A DNA stretch of 64,000 bases, from positions 23,048,997 to 23,112,996 of the forward strand of contig NC_090953.1 in NCBI RefSeq assembly GCF_040807025.1. Reading direction: 5' to 3'. The number at the start of each line of letters is the position of its first letter. Within the stretch, counting starts at the first letter, position 1. This document shows, piece after piece, positions 54,201 to 64,000 of this stretch. The position numbers and the translations under genes were made by a program. Source of the stretch: Struthio camelus (taxonomy: Eukaryota; Chordata; Aves; Struthioniformes; Struthionidae). The notes under the pieces were generated by a model, which was not told the DNA's origin, did not search any database, and worked only from the letters and a program-made list of their open reading frames with translations.

Positions 54201-57200
54201 AGTAGCCCGGATGCAGATCGGTGACGTGTGGTGGATACTCTGGATACTCACTAAGTCTCTGTCTCCTTCCCCAGACTGACTTCAGATTCTTCTGGCTCCT
54301 CTCAAAGATCCAAGAGGAGGAAGGGCTAGGAGAGAAAAGCAGGATTAATCCAGTAAGTTCTTTCCTTCCGAGGGCAAAAGGAGAGTAGCGGAGTAAACTC
54401 TCCTGTTCAGCTGACTTCAGCATATTTGTTCACAAGGGGAAGCTTTTTTCTGTCTTATCAGACAGATCAGGCCTAGGAGTGTGCTTTTGATGAAATGGGA
54501 TACCGTGTTCAGGATGTAAACAGAACCACTGAATATTGTAAATGAGATGTGGTGGAGTTCTTGGTTTTGTTTTTCCCAGCCAAAGTGCTGAGGGAGATCA
54601 GACTGCAGGGTATCAGCTAACTTCCGTGCCATTTTTAGCTTTCCCTTGGAATGGAAAACCAGTGTGGCTTCTACAGGGACAGCCTTGGTGGGCAGCCTGA
54701 CCTACAATGGGAATTATCCTTTGGTAGTCTCATGGGCTCCCAAAGCAGGGTTAGAGGATCAGAAAGCTTTAGCCTTTCTTCCTGCTTAAACTAGTCATTG
54801 AATTTATAGGGATGGATGCCAGATTGCCACCTGGAGTGCCTACTGAGCCACGATAAGTCTTCCTGTGAAGACTTGTGAGTGGGAGTTAGATCTGGCACCC
54901 ACAGCAATGTGGAAAGTGATTTTGGGTCAGATGTCACAGGAATTTGGCAGGCTGGCTTATGGAGCGCAGTTCACAAGGCGAGACCTGATCTCTCTGTGGC
55001 CGTGCATGTGTGCCCAGACACAGCTAAGCAGAGCAACTCCTGCAGGTTAAGCAGGCCGGTCATTAAGGGAACGAACGCTCCAGTGCCAGCAGTGAAGACT
55101 ATCGGTAGTTGGAGAACATCCTGTTTTGACTCCAACAAGAATGTCCAGAAGATGAGTACCTAATGAAGGGGGAGTTGCTTCAGCTTTCATTTCCTGGGTG
55201 GAAAGGTTAGCTTGGCTGAGGCAGCAACCGAGAGCAGACATCTGTCTGCTTTGCATCCTGCCCAGAGGTCATCACTTTCTATTTTGGTTAAAGGTGCATC
55301 TCAGGGTCAGCTCCCTTGAAAAGTCCTTCCTGCAGCCTCAGATGCTTGGGAAACGGGTATCAGAAGTATGTGGGAGCTGTGAGCTGAGTCCTTGCCATCT
55401 GCATCTTTTATAAAATGCCAGAAAGTGCCAGAAACTGGCACTGGGGGTCCTTTGAAACTGGGATGCCTTGAACACGAAATACTTGTAATGGATCATTCTA
55501 GGCGCATTAGATCTCATGCTGTCCGAGTACTGGCAATCTCTGGGCCTTTCTTTAAAGGTCATCTTCTGTTACTGAAATGAGATTTCTAAAATTGCTCTGT
55601 GGAGCAATGTACATGCTTTATCCAGCATTACTGGAGAGATGACTCCAAAGGCTGTCTGATATTTAGGCTGATTTTTTTTGGGGGGGGAGGGGGGAGGGTT
55701 CATGAAGTACTTATTGTTACTTTAGTGGGATATAATTGGCATGGTTGAACAGCTAGGTCCTGTCATTTTGTTTCCAGAGCCAGGATTTGCTTAGGAGTTG
55801 CTCTGTTGAATCACATTAGAGGTCTGTCTGTCCCAATAACTGGTCTCTGCGATTACAAGGGGATGCTATGGAAAGAGTAAGGATTTTGGGATACCTGTTC
55901 CTTCTGGCTTCATGAGCCAGTGGTTGTATCTAGGCCATGGTGTTAATAGCCACTAAGGAACCTGCCTTTCAAGAGAGAGTCTGATTTTTTTCCTTTAAGC
56001 CTATTTGTGCTTTTGGACCCCAGATATGCTGTGGCAGGAAGGTCAGCAGTTCTGCCACGTGCTTGCTCCCTACTTGAAATTGCTAGCTAATCACTTTGTC
56101 TGGTGCCCACACCCCATCCTGTCTCCCCCATGCTAGATCTCATACTGGGAGAAACACTTCCTTCTTAGCCACCTCCACACCAGGGCTCGATTCAGTGAAC
56201 TGTTGTGTTTTCAGTCATGGAATCGTCTCTTCTAACTCTCTCTTTCAGTTCAAATTTGTGGGCCTGCAGAATTTCCCCTGCACCTCGGAGAGCTTGTGTA
56301 ATGTGCTGGCTATGGACTACCCATTCGAGGTGAGAACCTGCAGCCGGGGGCCTGGAACTCGGGCTTAGAGACAGCCCGGCTGTGTTTTTATGCCAATGCT
56401 TGGAGGGAGGTGCATCTCGTTCATTTGCGAATTGTGCTCTCCCAAGGCCTGCAGGAAGCTCGCTGAATTGTGATGTTGCTTCTGTGTATGAAGGATGGAT
56501 GCCTGTTGTGCAGGTGGCTGATCTGTTAACCTGTCACCAGGTACAGGCCATGTCCAGCAAAACTGATTAAGCGAGCACAGAGCAAAATGATAGTCTTCAC
56601 TGTATTTGAACTGTCCTACTTGCTGTTTACTGTTGCTCCCCTGAAAGAGGAGAGCTTGGGGAGGACAGCGTTGATGCAGAGATGCCTAAGCTGTCCCCAG
56701 AAGCAGCATAGCTTGCGTTCATGTGGCAGCATGATGGACAGCTGTCCCTTTTTAGGGCTGAAGCTGGCACCGTGTGCTGCCCCAGGTGGGCTTGCATGGA
56801 TACACCATGAGGATCTCTCCAGTGTGCTGCATCACGTGGTGTTTCTTGAGAGGTCTGCAAGGTAGACTAACCGGTGCCTTTTTCTGGCTTCTGCCATAGG
56901 CTCTGTGTGTCCTTGGTTTAGTTACTTCATCTGTCTATGTGCAAGGCATGTAGTTGTCTCCTGTCTTGCAGGAAGGAAAGAGAACGATGGTGAATTCATG
57001 TCACTTTCTGAGGGGTTCAGGTTTTAGTGGTGGACACCTGGAACACACTGGATCTGGGGGCAGGTGGCCTTTGCGGAAATGGCTGGGGTGGATTCAAACA
57101 GGTCTGTCTGGCTGCTGCCGCTGGATGTGGCACAGCCACTATCCACAGTTGGATAGTGCCAACTCCTTTTTGCTTCAGTGCAGAACCGGCAGCTTCCTGC

Positions 57201-60200
57201 CTTTGACTCATGCTGTTTCTGGCTCTTTGTATCAGAGAAGATCATTCCTCCAGCAAGAGTGACTGAATGGGACACATCTATTTGCTTCATCAGCTTTAGG
57301 AGCAAGTACTCTTCAGCAATCCCTGCTGACCTGCAGAAGATGAGCTGGACGGGCAACTAGATGTGTCACCCAGTTCAGCCATGTGTGGCTGTAAGCAGCG
57401 AGTCAGAGGCTTTAATTTGGAGAGCTCAGGCTGCTTTTGGTGGCTGCCCGAGCTGACTTGGCACCAAAGTGGAAGAGGATGGAAGAAGCAGTGACATTCC
57501 AGCAGAATGGCAGTAACAAACATCTGGGAGCCAGAAGCTTTTCCAGTTGCTGCAGCACTTCCTGCGGAGTGCCCAGTTTCGGCCCTAAATCAGGAACAGC
57601 CTTTACAGAGGTTGCTTGTCCTGCTAAGGCAAAAGCCGCATGGATTTTACAGGTGTCTCTTGTGCTTTCTCGGCCCAGGTTAGTGATGCAACGTAAGCGC
57701 AGGTTTAAACCTAAGTGACGCTGTTTTGGCCGTGAGGGCTGCCTTGCCTTCTGTTTGTCAAAGCAGAGAGAGTCATCAAGAAAAGTTAGAAAGTCTCAGG
57801 CCCTTGCTGACGTTGCCAGATCATTATCTGACCACAGAACGGAGCGTGCAAAGTTTGTTTAGAAGGCATCCCAAGATTTTCATCTGACTTGCTCAGTGAC
57901 AAATGCTCTGACTGTATCTGTAGAAACAGTCATTCCCGTCTTTCCTGAAGAAATCTTCCTTCCTTCCTGAGGCATCTGCTCCCATGAGAAGAAGCTGAGG
58001 AGTATTACCTCACTGTGGTCAGAGCAGAAATGTTTCAGCTTGCTAAGGGAGACAGTTGCGAAACGCCCGGGGAGGAAGATGTTGTCGAGCAAACCCTGCC
58101 ATGTAATGCAGCTGCGATTTGCCCCCAGGTTGTTCTCTGGTCAGTAGGTGTGATCCCGTCAAGTGAAATGTGGTGTTTCTGTGGGGTTGCTGGCTCAAAG
58201 ACAGCCAACAACTTCACAGCGACTTGGTGCTGTGTTTCCAGGAACTAAAATGAACCGGGGTCTCGTTATAATGTGCCACAAGAGGGAGCCCAAGAAATCC
58301 TCATAAAGAGGTTCCAGCACTGGGACAAAAAGAACGAAGCTTTGCAGGAGGCAAAATGTAGCCTTGCTATAGATAATACAGCATAATAGAGATCTTTTTG
58401 CCTGGGCCCAGCAACTTGTGATGAATCATGCGAAATAAATTTGTGAAACAAGGGGAGGTTTTTCTCCGCTTGTTAGGCGTGGAGTGACCCATTGCTATTT
58501 AGCCTATTCAAAAGGTCTTGTGTGTGTGATGGCAACGGATCTGGTCAGTGTTTTCAAATTAAGGTCTCCAGAGTTAATCTGTAACCTTAGAGTTAGGACC
58601 TGATCCCTAGTCTGCTCTTTTGAATGGCAGGTCTTTCCACTGAATTAAGTGGACTTTGGATCAGTCGACTGGCACTGAGTTTTAGGTATTTTTGGAGTGG
58701 ATCTTAAGAGCTACTGACCTCCTCACAGGTCTGAGTAAAACAACGGGCAGGAGTTCATGAAGGCTCGGGGAGTCAAAGTTTCTGAGAAGCTCCAATATCA
58801 AGGAACGGGCATATCTTTAAGCACGTAAAATCTGAAGAGCATAGCCATGACAAATGAAACTCCTGCCAAGACAGTTTCTCATCGGGTTCGGTCGCACAGA
58901 GGCAGCATCAGCTTTTATTGTGATGTGGCTAGTGTCGGTACAGTGACTCAGGGTAGGGACACAGCAAGCAAATTAAATAAACTGGAAGGAATATGGGAGC
59001 TGCAGTAACTTATGGGAAGGAAGGACATGACCTGACTCTTCAGCATACTGAACTCCTTTGCCTTTTCCAGCTTGCAGAAGATCTTTGCAGAGTCTAGAAG
59101 GCAGAAACCTTTCCAGGTTCTGATCAGGTTACTCAAAGACTCCTTGTGGGCTCTTGCTCACAAAGTGCTGTGTATCAGCTGGAATGTGTTGGATGTGCAC
59201 GTCCTGGAGAGGGTGATGGTCTGGGAATGGGGCAAAGCAGAACGTGGCTTTTTTCAAGCCCTCCCAGGGAGGCGGGGGGAAGCTTTGTACTTTAGATATC
59301 CAGAGGCTTACATGTTACACAAGCTCATGATGTTTACTGTTCTGGTTTCATGTTTTCCTAGGACAGGAATCCCCCTTTTCTGGGATTCTTTTGCAAGATC
59401 TTAACAGTCACCAAAAGTTATGGACTGTGGTAGCGTAAGAAGCCCTACCCGCTCTGCTCGACTTTAGCATCCCCATAGCAGAAATGGACATGTGCCACCT
59501 TGTTGCTCAGCCTGCTTCACAGTCCAGCGCTGTAGCAGAAATTGCCCTGATCTGCAGTTCAAGCTGATTTCGTTCGTGCCTCAGCTCACGGCCCATATAG
59601 GCACTGTTCTCCTGTGTATGTTCTGGGGACTGCAGGCTCCAGAAGGGGCCTGGGGCAGACAGCTGGGCCTGGGAGCAACTGAGACCACTGCAGCCAGGTC
59701 TGCCAGAGCCCAAAGCGAGCTGCTCTTCTCATCTGTTCTGCCCGCTCAGCCACTCTTAGTCACAGGCAAATGGCCTTTAAGAGCCTGCGAGGCTGTGCTA
59801 GAAGGAGCACCACCTCGAACGTTAGTCAGTCTCGCAGCAGGATCTAACCTCGCAGAGTACACCCATGGGAAGCACAGGAAGAGAGAGTTGAAAAATCCTT
59901 TAGCATGGAAGGGAAACAAGGAAAACGTCAGCCAGCAGCAGTATTGCAGAGCGTGGAAATAATAGCAGAAGAGTTAGGGCCTAAACCTTCAATGTACTGA
60001 GTGCCCTTAACCGTCATTGATTGCTGGAGAAGTTCTCTCTTGGGAAACATTAAGAATTTATTTTGCATAAGCAAGCTGAAAGAGCTGTAGCAATGTTATG
60101 AATCAGGACTCCTTGGCGTCACACACTCTGGCTAATTACTTTCCAAATGTATTATTTAAAATAATCTTAATCCAGTAAAATGGCCTTTGTGTGCTGCCTT

Positions 60201-60872
60201 ATTCAGAAACCTGATGGCGTTTCTGCAGAATGGGATCATAGCCACCAGTCAAAAAATGCTGGTCCGTACTGGCATCAGTCTAAAAATGTTTGCCATCGAT
60301 GCTTTAAAGCGTAAAGCCATCCAGCAGTCATTAGACTCGTACAGAATTTGCACTGATCTTTCAGGACAGGAACTGTGCAGGTTTCCAATTTCACTTCCCC
60401 TATTTATTGCGCTGCTTGAGAAAAACGATCCAGCTGGTAGATTTGGCCCGCAAATGAAGAGCGGTGCTGTCATCTGGCCTACTCGTTCACCTGCAAAAGC
60501 CTCCAGCTCTGGCCCTTTATTCGCTCTCTCTCCTTTCCACAGGTTGACGGACTTCTCTTCTATCACAAGCAAACCCACTACACACCCGGCAGTACCCCGC
60601 TGGTGGGCTGGCTCCGGCCGTATATGGCTCCCGACATCCTCGGGCTCACTGTGCCCACTACTTTGCTCACTGCCAAACCAGACTATGCTGGGCATCAGCT
60701 CCAGCAGATCATTGAACACAAGAAGAATAAAAAGCTGGCGGCAGGAAAGAGTCACCTGGGTAACAAGGAGGCTGCTAAGAATGGATGTTACGAGTTGGAA
60801 CACTTGTCTACCCCTCAGCCAGCAAACTCTCCTGAGGGCTGGGATGGAGCAGTGTGCCAGACGGAGAATTAG
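51094..60872 (+). CDS. SNUPN: SNUPN (snurportin-1), eight coding exons
   Basis: The import adaptor that binds the m3G (trimethylguanosine) cap of U1, U2, U4 and U5 snRNPs and carries them into the nucleus with importin-beta. Coding exons: 51094-51251, 51512-51668, 52552-52656, 53007-53103, 53784-53881, 54275-54352, 56249-56329 and 60543-60872. All are GT-AG and in frame, giving 367 residues (human 360). Residues 1-65 form the importin-beta-binding domain ([34 protein letters not shown]). An acidic linker at about 73-93 is longer than in human. The cap-binding domain runs from about 97 to 300 ([40 protein letters not shown]). Leu-108 and Trp-281 correspond to human Leu-104 and Trp-276, which stack on the cap. 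The C-terminal tail is low in conservation after YELEHLSTP. Confidence 0.96.
51512..51668 (+). CDS. SNUPN: SNUPN coding exon 2
   Basis: It completes the split Ala codon and encodes [17 protein letters not shown], the acidic linker and KLPKRYANQ (to residue 105). Donor cag|gtgagg. The following intron (51669-52551) contains only a possible decayed CR1 fragment near 52100. Confidence 0.95.
52100..52165 (-). mobile_element. Possible ancient CR1 fragment
   Basis: A catagccaggaaatctcagg segment followed by cttgtctagtccctt recalls the antisense CR1 3' end (CATAGAA ... GGTCATCTAGTCC). It is strongly diverged and short, in SNUPN intron 2. Confidence 0.25.
52552..52656 (+). CDS. SNUPN: SNUPN coding exon 3
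   Basis: Residues 106-140, [13 protein letters not shown] to ALVVASK, the start of the cap-binding domain, including cap-stacking Leu-108. Acceptor ctcctcag, donor aag|gtaaga, phase 0 both sides. Confidence 0.95.
53007..53103 (+). CDS. SNUPN: SNUPN coding exon 4
   Basis: It encodes [20 protein letters not shown] to NSLNEK plus one base (residues 141-172). Very close to human ([20 protein letters not shown]). The next intron begins gtaatg. Confidence 0.95.
53784..53881 (+). CDS. SNUPN: SNUPN coding exon 5
   Basis: Residues 173-205, [17 protein letters not shown] to GHPVYDCQ, ending in phase 0. The acceptor is gtgtgcag and the donor cag|gtactg. A GT run lies in the intron before it (53158-53173). 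Confidence 0.95.
54275..54352 (+). CDS. SNUPN: SNUPN coding exon 6
   Basis: Residues 206-231, [16 protein letters not shown] to SRINP. A 78-base exon with acceptor ttccccag and donor cca|gtaagt, phase 0. Confidence 0.94.
54353..56248 (+). other. SNUPN intron 6
   Basis: A 1.9 kb intron of ordinary composition with a G-rich run at about 55678-55697. I see no gene, RNA gene or recognisable mobile element. Confidence 0.75.
56249..56329 (+). CDS. SNUPN: SNUPN coding exon 7
   Basis: Residues 232-258, [11 protein letters not shown] to AMDYPFE, an 81-base phase 0 exon that matches human FKFVGLKNFPC to SMDFPFE. Acceptor ctttcag, donor gag|gtgaga. Confidence 0.95.
56330..60542 (+). other. SNUPN intron 7
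   Basis: The largest SNUPN intron, 4.2 kb, moderately AT-rich. No coding exon is recognised; the open frames are short and on both strands. A weak MIR-like stretch near 56905-56945 was considered and not called. Confidence 0.75.
60543..60872 (+). CDS. SNUPN: SNUPN coding exon 8
   Basis: Residues 259-367 and stop [23 protein letters not shown] is nearly identical to human and leads to cap-stacking Trp-281 (GWLRPYM). The [16 protein letters not shown] basic segment and the YELEHLSTP motif follow; the last 20 residues diverge. Confidence 0.96.
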   Translation, partial: VDGLLFYHKQTHYTPGSTPLVGWLRPYMAPDILGLTVPTTLLTAKPDYAGHQLQQIIEHKKNKKLAAGKSHLGNKEAAKNGCYELEHLSTPQPANSPEGWDGAVCQTEN

Positions 60873-61675
60873 GTCACTGTAACAGAGTGGCTGGGGAAGG
60901 AGAGCGCGAGGGGTTACCTGGCTTCCCCAATTCTCACTGTCGCTTGTGCTCCCTGAGAAGGGGGGCAAGGGTAATTATTGGATGGCTTTGTTTAAAGGGC
61001 CTGAAAGTGGAATATTTTGCTCTGAGTTTGTGTAGTTTTTAGGGGGGGTTATTTTTTTTATTTTTTTTTATTTTTTTTGCACCAGGGTGCTCACTTTGGT
61101 GAAGGGCTTCAACAGGATTGTCTGGTTCTCTGCTAAGGTGGTTGTCTGTTGCGGGGAGGAGCGGGGGAATAATTTGTCCAAACTGCAGGGTTCCTGGTTT
61201 AGCTCCTGCTGACCCTGTTTCTGTTAAAGTCTTTGGCAGAACTCCAGCCCGAGAACAGTGCTCAGACCTCGTAGATGCAGATCCTGCTTATAACCTGAGC
61301 ACCAAATACAGACGCTGCTCCTCAGGCCAGGAAATTTGGGGCATTCCAGCCTTTGATCCAGCTGTTTACACTGAAGCCTTTTCAATGAAAGTTTTGTGGT
61401 CAGTCTGCTTCTAGTAACAGACTTTTTTTTTTTTAATGACTGCTTTGCAACAGACTTCTGTCATCTGAGGGCTCTGCTTTCCACGCCCACGTGTTACTGA
61501 GAAACTAAATTTCCTTGCATCGGAACTGGCCCTCGCCTCCAAGTAGAGCGTTGTGCAGAACGAAGGCAGAACTCTCTTTGCTAGGCTTTTCTCAGTAGGG
61601 GGAGAAAGGAGCGATTTGGTTCTTAATGTTAGCGTTGATGGTGCCAAATAAAAGGTTTCTCAGAAATGTAAGTTC
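60873..61675 (+). other. SNUPN 3'UTR
   Basis: About 0.8 kb from the stop to just beyond the poly(A) signal. It contains T-rich runs at about 61049-61078 and 61424-61434 and no other gene. Confidence 0.65.
61647..61652 (+). terminator. SNUPN poly(A) signal (AATAAA)
   Basis: The first canonical hexamer after the SNUPN stop codon, 775 bases downstream, followed by a T-rich stretch (ggtttctc, then aagttcttg). Cleavage is expected near 61665-61680. Confidence 0.7.
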
Positions 61676-64000
61676 TTGAGCATCTTCCTGCTCCCTAAGG
61701 CTTGATCCCTGCTCTGTCTCACAAAGAGGGATTGAAAAATTGTTTCTAGTATTAACTGAAACAGGAAATGTTTGATTCTCATCAGTGCATCGAGGCGCTT
61801 CAGTCCTTACCTGCTGCTTGGTCTCTTATCGCAGTCCGGCTCTCTCTGCAAGCAGTCTCTCTGCTGCGTTTTCCCGTGTCAGTTTTATCAAGGATGAAAC
61901 CCTTATAGTCAGCTTTCCGAAGATGTTTTCCGGAGGGAGATTAAAACGCCAGTCCCTTCTTGCAGAGCAGGACCACTCTAGAGGTGATGGGGGGGGAGAT
62001 GAAACATCAGGCTATAAATGGCACTGCCGTCTCCTCCTGGCTGCCTGTGAAAATGCCTCCGTTTGGCTCCGAAAAGAGGCCCATATCCAGGAGGAGATAC
62101 TGAGAGCAGGAATGGCTCTGGGTGTAGATAGCAGGGGCACTTATATTCTGCCCTCACACCCCCATTTTTCCCAGAAAATGCTTGTTTCTGTGCCAAGCGT
62201 GTGGGTTGCTTGCAATCATCTGACTGTACAGCCGCTATTGATTATACCAGTGGGCAGCAGGAACTGTCATAATTGCCCTGAAAGCTCACTGTGGGAGAGA
62301 TGGTTGGCCAGCTGCTCCTCCCCTCGCCGCGAGAGCGGGAGAGGAAATGACACCCCGCGTCTGTGACTGAATTCTTGTTATTCAGATGTGGCCTGAATGT
62401 GCTGCAGGCTTCTTCAGACTGCTGGCTATATTTAGCAGGTGAAGCTGTTGCTCGGGGGGGGAAGAGGACAAACACCTGGACCGCCTCTCGCCATTCGCAA
62501 CTGCAGAAGCGGCTTTGCTGGAGGACAGCAGCGAGAGCACCAGCCTGGATGCAGCATCCAGCCTGAACTCGCCACGGCTTTTCTTCTGTCGGGTTGAACG
62601 CTAATTAAACCCTGAGCTGGGCATCTGGATGTAAGATTTGCGCATCCCTTAGGGTAGCGAAAGCTGCGGCTCGAGTTACAGCCTCTGTGCTGTCCTTCAG
62701 CGATCTTTCAAGGTCCTCTAGCAAGGGGAAAGGCACGGGCAGGAGATGAACCACAGCTGCAAAGGGGCTTCCTTCAGCTGCTTGCTCTGACCAGCGGAGG
62801 AGAGCAAGAGGGAAGCAACTGCAGCTTTCCGCCTGCTCCAGATGATGCTGCATAGTTTCCCTTTTAAAAGCATGAGCTGGGTTGGAGAAATAAATATTTG
62901 TGTTACAATTCCTGTTGGAAACGAAAGCCTGTGTTTGGAGAGAGGGTGTCAAACGGAAGTCACCGAGGCCAACGCAGTTTGTTACTGTGACTATTTTATG
63001 TGCTGGGTGCGATCCTGCTCCCAGCTGTTCCCTGCCCTGCTCCCAACTGGAAGAGTGACCGGGGAGGGGTGCTCTACGCTCCCGCCGGTACAGGGAGCAC
63101 CGGCACCCGCTGGAGGCTAACCTCTAGGGCAGGACAGATTAGTAGGCAGCTCCACCTGTAGATGTGGCCTGGGGGGCGGAGGGGGGGGGGTCTCAGAGAC
63201 AGAGAGACAGCCCTCGCCATCGCATCCCACTCAGAGCTCAGCCCGTTCCCTCCGGCCTTTCTTCCATTTTCTCCCAGCGAGGTGCAAAGGCTCTGGCTGC
63301 GGGCAAGTTGCCAAGGCAGTCCTCATGGGCTGAACAAAATGTCCCCCTGTCCCAGCCGTGGAGGCCCGCGTGGGTACGGCTTTTCCGCCGGGCCTGGCCC
63401 CCCCGAGGCAACGTGAGCTGGTTGTCGGGGCACAGAAGTGCTCCCGCGCGGGGGCCTGCCTGGATGCCAGCTGGCCTCCGGCGTCCCCGGCAGCTCCCCC
63501 GAGCCGCGGCTGGCTCTGGCGGCACCTTCGGCGGAGGATCGGTCCGTGGATGCCTCGGCCCCCGGGTCGCAACGAGCGCTCCTCTCCTCCGGCGACGGGG
63601 GCCCGGGACGCTGGTCGGCTGTAACGCGACGGGACGGGGAGGGAAAGGCCTGTTGGTGGAGTTTGCTGGCCTAATTCCTGCTCAAAGTGAAATCCTTCTT
63701 TCTGCTGCTTTGGCTGCGACCCTTGTACTCAGCAGCGTTACATCAAACGCTGTACGGCAGCTTCCCCGGGGGGCCGTTTGGCTTCCTCGCGTTTCCCGCT
63801 CTACAGCGGAGGAACGATAGGTACGTACTTGTCCTGGTTCGCAGGTATTGGGTGTCTCTAGGCAGCGACACCCGTCCCCAACCCGGAAAGGCTATTTAGG
63901 GTTCGCAGAGGAGGGAGCGCAGAGAAAGAGCTGGAAACCTGGGAGTAACGTTAGCGCAGCGGGAGCCCGTACGCCTGCCGCTCCTGCCCAGGCGGCCCCG
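61676..64000. other. Downstream intergenic DNA ending in a CpG-dense stretch
   Basis: Bases 61676-63100 show ordinary composition and no gene. From about 63150, and most densely at 63360-63620, the sequence becomes GC- and CpG-rich. In human the next gene in this direction is PTPN9, in the same orientation as SNUPN, so this may be its promoter CpG island. No part of the PTPN9 protein is recognisable within the window. Confidence 0.5.

Noticed and set aside
56900-56950. Weak MIR-like string in SNUPN intron 7
   Set aside because: The match is limited to a few short words (tttagttacttcatctg) and is not convincing against chance.

Overview
The window is vertebrate nuclear DNA, most likely from a bird. 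The evidence is GT-AG introns, CpG-dense GC-rich stretches, compact introns, an avian-style CR1 3' end near 11190-11290, and proteins that align over their whole length with vertebrate CSPG4, SNX33 and SNUPN. Species cannot be named from the sequence alone. There is no operon, phage, CRISPR array or other prokaryotic feature.

Layout. Bases 1-3987 are GC-rich upstream DNA and promoter. CSPG4 (NG2/MCSP proteoglycan) lies on the + strand from 3988 to 37061, with ten coding exons and a 16.6 kb first intron; the spliced reading frame is 2370 codons plus stop. CSPG4 and SNX33 are tail to tail, separated by 37062-43848, which holds both 3'UTRs. SNX33 (SH3-PX-BAR sorting nexin) lies on the - strand from 47989 down to 43849, with two coding exons and 563 residues. 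SNX33 and SNUPN (snurportin-1) are head to head: their start codons are 3.1 kb apart across a CpG-rich interval full of GC-rich tandem repeats. SNUPN lies on the + strand from 51094 to 60872, with eight coding exons and 367 residues. The last 2.3 kb after its poly(A) signal ends in a second CpG-rich stretch that may be the promoter of the next gene.

The order CSPG4(+), SNX33(-), SNUPN(+) is the mirror of human 15q24 as I remember it. In human, IMP3 sits between SNX33 and SNUPN, and no intact IMP3 frame is visible here. The three genes do not form one pathway. CSPG4 is a cell-surface proteoglycan of pericytes and progenitor cells, SNX33 shapes endocytic membranes, and SNUPN imports capped U snRNPs into the nucleus.

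No new biological system is evident. The observations most worth checking are in CSPG4: the Ser-Gly glycosaminoglycan attachment site known from mammalian NG2 is missing; the proline-directed ERK site in the tail is altered; an Arg-rich segment replaces a repeat linker; and two intron 9 poly(A) signals could give a secreted, membrane-less form. Other points are the empty IMP3 slot, large tandem repeats that leave frames open on both strands, and AP-1/TEAD, SOX/POU and MEF2 motif clusters in non-coding DNA. Human comparison sequences were recalled from memory, not searched.
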